Assembly (NCBI GenBank): GCA_964481035.1
Contig: CAYZSE010000079.1
Coordinates: forward strand, 1 to 16,106
DNA length: 16,106 bases
Source: JAAAPF01 sp964481035
GTDB lineage: Bacteria > Pseudomonadota > Alphaproteobacteria > Geminicoccales > Geminicoccaceae
Reading direction: 5' to 3'
In this document: in pieces, positions 14,821 through 16,106 of the stretch
Position numbering within the stretch: position 1 is the stretch's first letter
How the letters are laid out: the number at the start of each line of letters is the position of its first letter
The notes under the pieces: generated by a model
Database searches by the model: none
Seen by the model: only the letters and a program-made list of their open reading frames with translations
Told to the model about the DNA's origin: nothing
Program-made: the position numbers and the translations under genes

Positions 14821-15058
14821 GCCGAACTCCCGCTGATCCCGGTCGATGCCCGCAAGACTACGGCGAGCCTCGAAACCAGGACGAGCTCGCCGCACTTCGT
14901 GCCGTCTCTAGCAGAGCGCCGCCGCCCGTCCCATGCCCCCTTGGGCGGCCGCGACACATCGCGCTCTCGCCCCGCGCTCGGCCGGCCGCCGTCCGCCGAG
15001 CGGGCATGCATCGGTCGGAGCACTCGCCGCCGGCGCCCCGGCGCTCGCCCCCCGGGAC
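14821..15058. other. GC-rich gap upstream of cbiX, nothing recognised
   Basis: Together with the palindromic element this makes a stretch of over 300 bases without a gene. I looked for a cobalamin riboswitch (B12 box), a tRNA, a promoter for cbiX and small genes. I saw only the GGGAG ribosome site next to the cbiX TTG. Short open frames exist on both strands but show no family resemblance. Confidence 0.5.
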
Positions 15059-15187
15059 CTAGCGCGTCTCCCTGTCAGGTTGATCTACGCCCATCCCGCA
15101 CCCCCGCCCGGCCGCCCACGAGTTTACGCTGCCATGGGCGGCCGGGCGGGGGTGCGGGATGGTCAAGCATTTGGGGAAACGCGCTAG
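15059..15187. repeat. 129-bp CTAG-bounded inverted-repeat element (MITE- or REP-like)
   Basis: The ends are inverted repeats: 15059-15072 and the complement of 15174-15187 share 13 of 14 bases, beginning CTAGCGCGT. Inside lie two perfect 28-base arms (15091-15118 and 15135-15162). CTAG occurs at both ends; as it is self-complementary, it could be a target duplication or part of the ends. There is no coding capacity. The right end overlaps the stop codon (TAG at 15184-15186) of the DsrE-like gene. Size and structure fit a non-autonomous mobile element or a REP-type palindrome, but no second copy is present in the window. Confidence 0.6.
15091..15162. repeat. Perfect 28-bp inverted repeat with 16-base loop
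   Basis: Positions 15091-15118 are the exact reverse complement of 15135-15162; the loop is 15119-15134. The arms are almost entirely G and C. As RNA this would be a very stable hairpin just after the DsrE-like stop codon and could block exonucleases or RNA polymerase read-through towards cbiX. No T-run follows on either strand, so it is not a standard Rho-independent terminator. Confidence 0.9.
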
Positions 15188-15621
15188 AACGTGAGCAGGC
15201 GCGTGTTCGGCGCCAACATCGCCGCCGCCATGTCGGGCGGCTGCGCAACACCGACGCCCTCGATCAGCGCCTCCGGGTCGAGGCGCTTGCCGGGCAGGTA
15301 GAGGGCGCACACCTCGGCCGTCGCGCCGGCTTCGACGAGGAGGCGCAAGAGACCCTGCGGAGACTGGTCGCGCGGCGGCTGGGGCGCGGTTGCCGCGGCC
15401 GGCGGTTCGTCGAGCGCCAGGTCGCCGCCGGGGCCGCAGAGCAGGATGTGCGCGCCGGCCCCTTGCTGCCTGGCCTGGGCGGTCAGGATCAGCGCCATGA
15501 GCTGGCTCTGGGGCTCCGGGCTGGTGATGACGGTGACGATGCCCGGGCCCGCATCCTGCGACCGGGCGGCGGGGGCCATGCTCGCGCAGGCGAGCAGCAC
15601 GACGACGGCGAGGTGGCGCAT
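15184..15621 (-). CDS. Secreted DsrE-family-like small protein
   Basis: 145 residues from an ATG at 15621 with a strong GGAGG site six bases upstream; the frame is open further out, but only this start has a ribosome site and a sensible N-terminus. The opening, MRHLAVVVLLACASMAPAARSQ, is a typical signal peptide with likely cleavage near residue 20, so the protein should be periplasmic. The mature part begins with a strand GIVTVITSPEPQSQLMALIL, then HILLCGPGGDLALDE, a Pro/Ala-rich loop, LLRLLVEAGATAEVCALYLP, and ends in PDMAAAMLAPNTRLLTF. This layout (ILLCGxGG, then xVEVCAxYL, then a terminal RVLTF-like strand) resembles DsrE/YchN-like sulfur-relay proteins. Two cysteines remain. The role is unknown. 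The stop codon overlaps the CTAG of the palindromic element. Confidence 0.65.
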   Translation of the reverse strand: MRHLAVVVLLACASMAPAARSQDAGPGIVTVITSPEPQSQLMALILTAQARQQGAGAHILLCGPGGDLALDEPPAAATAPQPPRDQSPQGLLRLLVEAGATAEVCALYLPGKRLDPEALIEGVGVAQPPDMAAAMLAPNTRLLTF

Positions 15622-15791
15622 CACCTTCCTCCATAAATCATGTTCGGTCGGAGACTGGGCCACACACCCGAGCACGATCTGTAACAAAGTCACCTTCCGT
15701 TTGCGCTTTTCGAACAGGGCGCGCCCGCCTTGCGCCCCGCGCTGTCGACACCGCACCCGAGACACTGCGCCGCGTCGGAGCGGCGGACCCG
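15622..15791. other. Divergent gap between DsrE-like gene and TRAP fragment
   Basis: This 170-bp stretch is poorer in GC than its surroundings, mostly around 15630-15720. It must hold the promoter of the DsrE-like gene, but I see no convincing -35/-10 pair. The plus-strand frame of the TRAP fragment stays open through it, yet the translation shows no resemblance to the missing N-terminal part of that family. Confidence 0.4.
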
Positions 15792-16106
15792 ATGCACCAG
15801 CGGCCCGGCGTGGTCGGCCCGCCGTGCGGCAACACCGGCTGCCGGGTGGGCGGCTGGTTCTCGCAGCCGGTCGCTGCCTTGGGCGACCTGCAGGGCTTGC
15901 GCATACGCAGCGCCGGCATCGCCGGCCAAGTCATGGGCGAGATCGGCGTCGAGCCGCAGCAGACCCCGGGCGGCGAGATCTTCGGCGCGCTGCAGGCCGG
16001 GCGCATCGACGCGGCCGAATCAGCCGGCTTCTACGACGACGAGAGGCTCGGCTTCTATCGGGTTGCCCGCGGCCACGACTACCCTGGCGAGTGGGACTCT
16101 GGCACC
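15792..16106 (+). pseudogene. TRAP transporter solute-binding protein (DctP-like) fragment, N-terminus missing
   Basis: In one plus-strand frame (an ATG at 15792 is in frame) the sequence reads GVVGPPCGNTGCRVGGWFSQ, then LGDLQGLRIRSAGIAGQVMG, PQQTPGGEIFGALQAGRIDA and FYDDERLGFYRVARGHDYPG, running off the right edge. GNTGxxxGGWF, DLxGLxxR, QQxPGGEIFxALQxGxIDA and GFYxVA are hallmarks of the periplasmic binding proteins of TRAP transporters for organic acids and aromatic compounds. In full-length members this block starts near residue 150. The roughly 140 preceding residues and the signal peptide are absent: upstream translation in all three frames looks unrelated. The usual EWVGPYDD reads ESAGFYDD here. 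It is probably a 5'-truncated remnant; an assembly join cannot be excluded. Confidence 0.7.

Noticed and set aside
14821..15058. Cobalamin riboswitch upstream of cbiX
   Set aside because: No B12 box or other conserved core segment of that riboswitch could be found on the minus strand.
15184..15187. Truncation of the DsrE-like gene by the palindromic element
   Set aside because: The protein ends with NTRLLTF, which resembles the natural last strand of the family, so the overlap of the stop with CTAG does not seem to remove coding sequence.
12439..15636. Plus-strand frame of over 1000 codons crossing the N gap
   Set aside because: It spans the N run, cbiX and the palindromic element, and its translation has no domain pattern. 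The minus-strand genes explain the region.
1..16106. CRISPR arrays, tRNA or rRNA genes
   Set aside because: No regularly spaced direct repeats and no tRNA or rRNA-like segments were seen on either strand.

Overview
The window is a GC-rich bacterial chromosome segment that looks alphaproteobacterial, broadly Rhodospirillales/Rhizobiales-like. The basis is the gene order (rpoZ, rel, pdxJ, acpS, lepB, rnc, era, recO, parC), the style of the omega subunit and Rel proteins, and the many GTG/TTG starts. One run of exactly 100 N (12829-12928) marks this as a draft scaffold, probably a metagenome assembly.

Left part (1-9439, all minus strand): a housekeeping block read right to left. rpoZ (omega subunit) is followed after 28 bp by a full-length bifunctional Rel/SpoT (p)ppGpp enzyme with a TTG start. 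A short gap holds a good sigma70-type promoter, which drives a tightly packed operon: pdxJ (vitamin B6), acpS (holo-ACP synthase), lepB (signal peptidase I), rnc (RNase III), era (ribosome-assembly GTPase), recO (recombination repair) and parC (topoisomerase IV subunit A). Almost every junction is a 4-bp ATGA/GTGA or a 17-bp overlap, which implies translational coupling. After parC comes a HigA-type antitoxin that runs off the left edge and has no HigB toxin gene upstream.

Middle part (9440-10946, plus strand): diverging from rpoZ is a NYN/LabA-like putative RNase gene. Its 5' half is strikingly AT-rich and uses codons unlike its neighbours. It overlaps a family 5 (UDGb-like) uracil-DNA glycosylase with four Fe-S cysteines. 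The 9440-9667 region is a divergent promoter region.

Right part (10954-15621, minus strand): a DsrE-like secreted protein; a 129-bp CTAG-bounded palindromic element with perfect 28-bp arms; a long-form sirohydrochlorin cobaltochelatase (CbiX) with a MXCXXC Fe-S motif, a second Cys cluster and a His-rich tail; and a large beta-helix-type repeat membrane protein interrupted by the N gap. The gap is flanked by identical 28-bp ends. Collapsing the gap and one copy restores one continuous 877-residue frame, so the gap is most likely a missed contig overlap. At the far right, on the plus strand, is a TRAP-type solute-binding protein fragment lacking its N-terminal part.

I did not find a clearly novel multi-gene system. 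The items most worth following are the palindromic element, the base composition of the NYN gene, the unpaired HigA, the second Cys cluster of CbiX and the repeat membrane protein.
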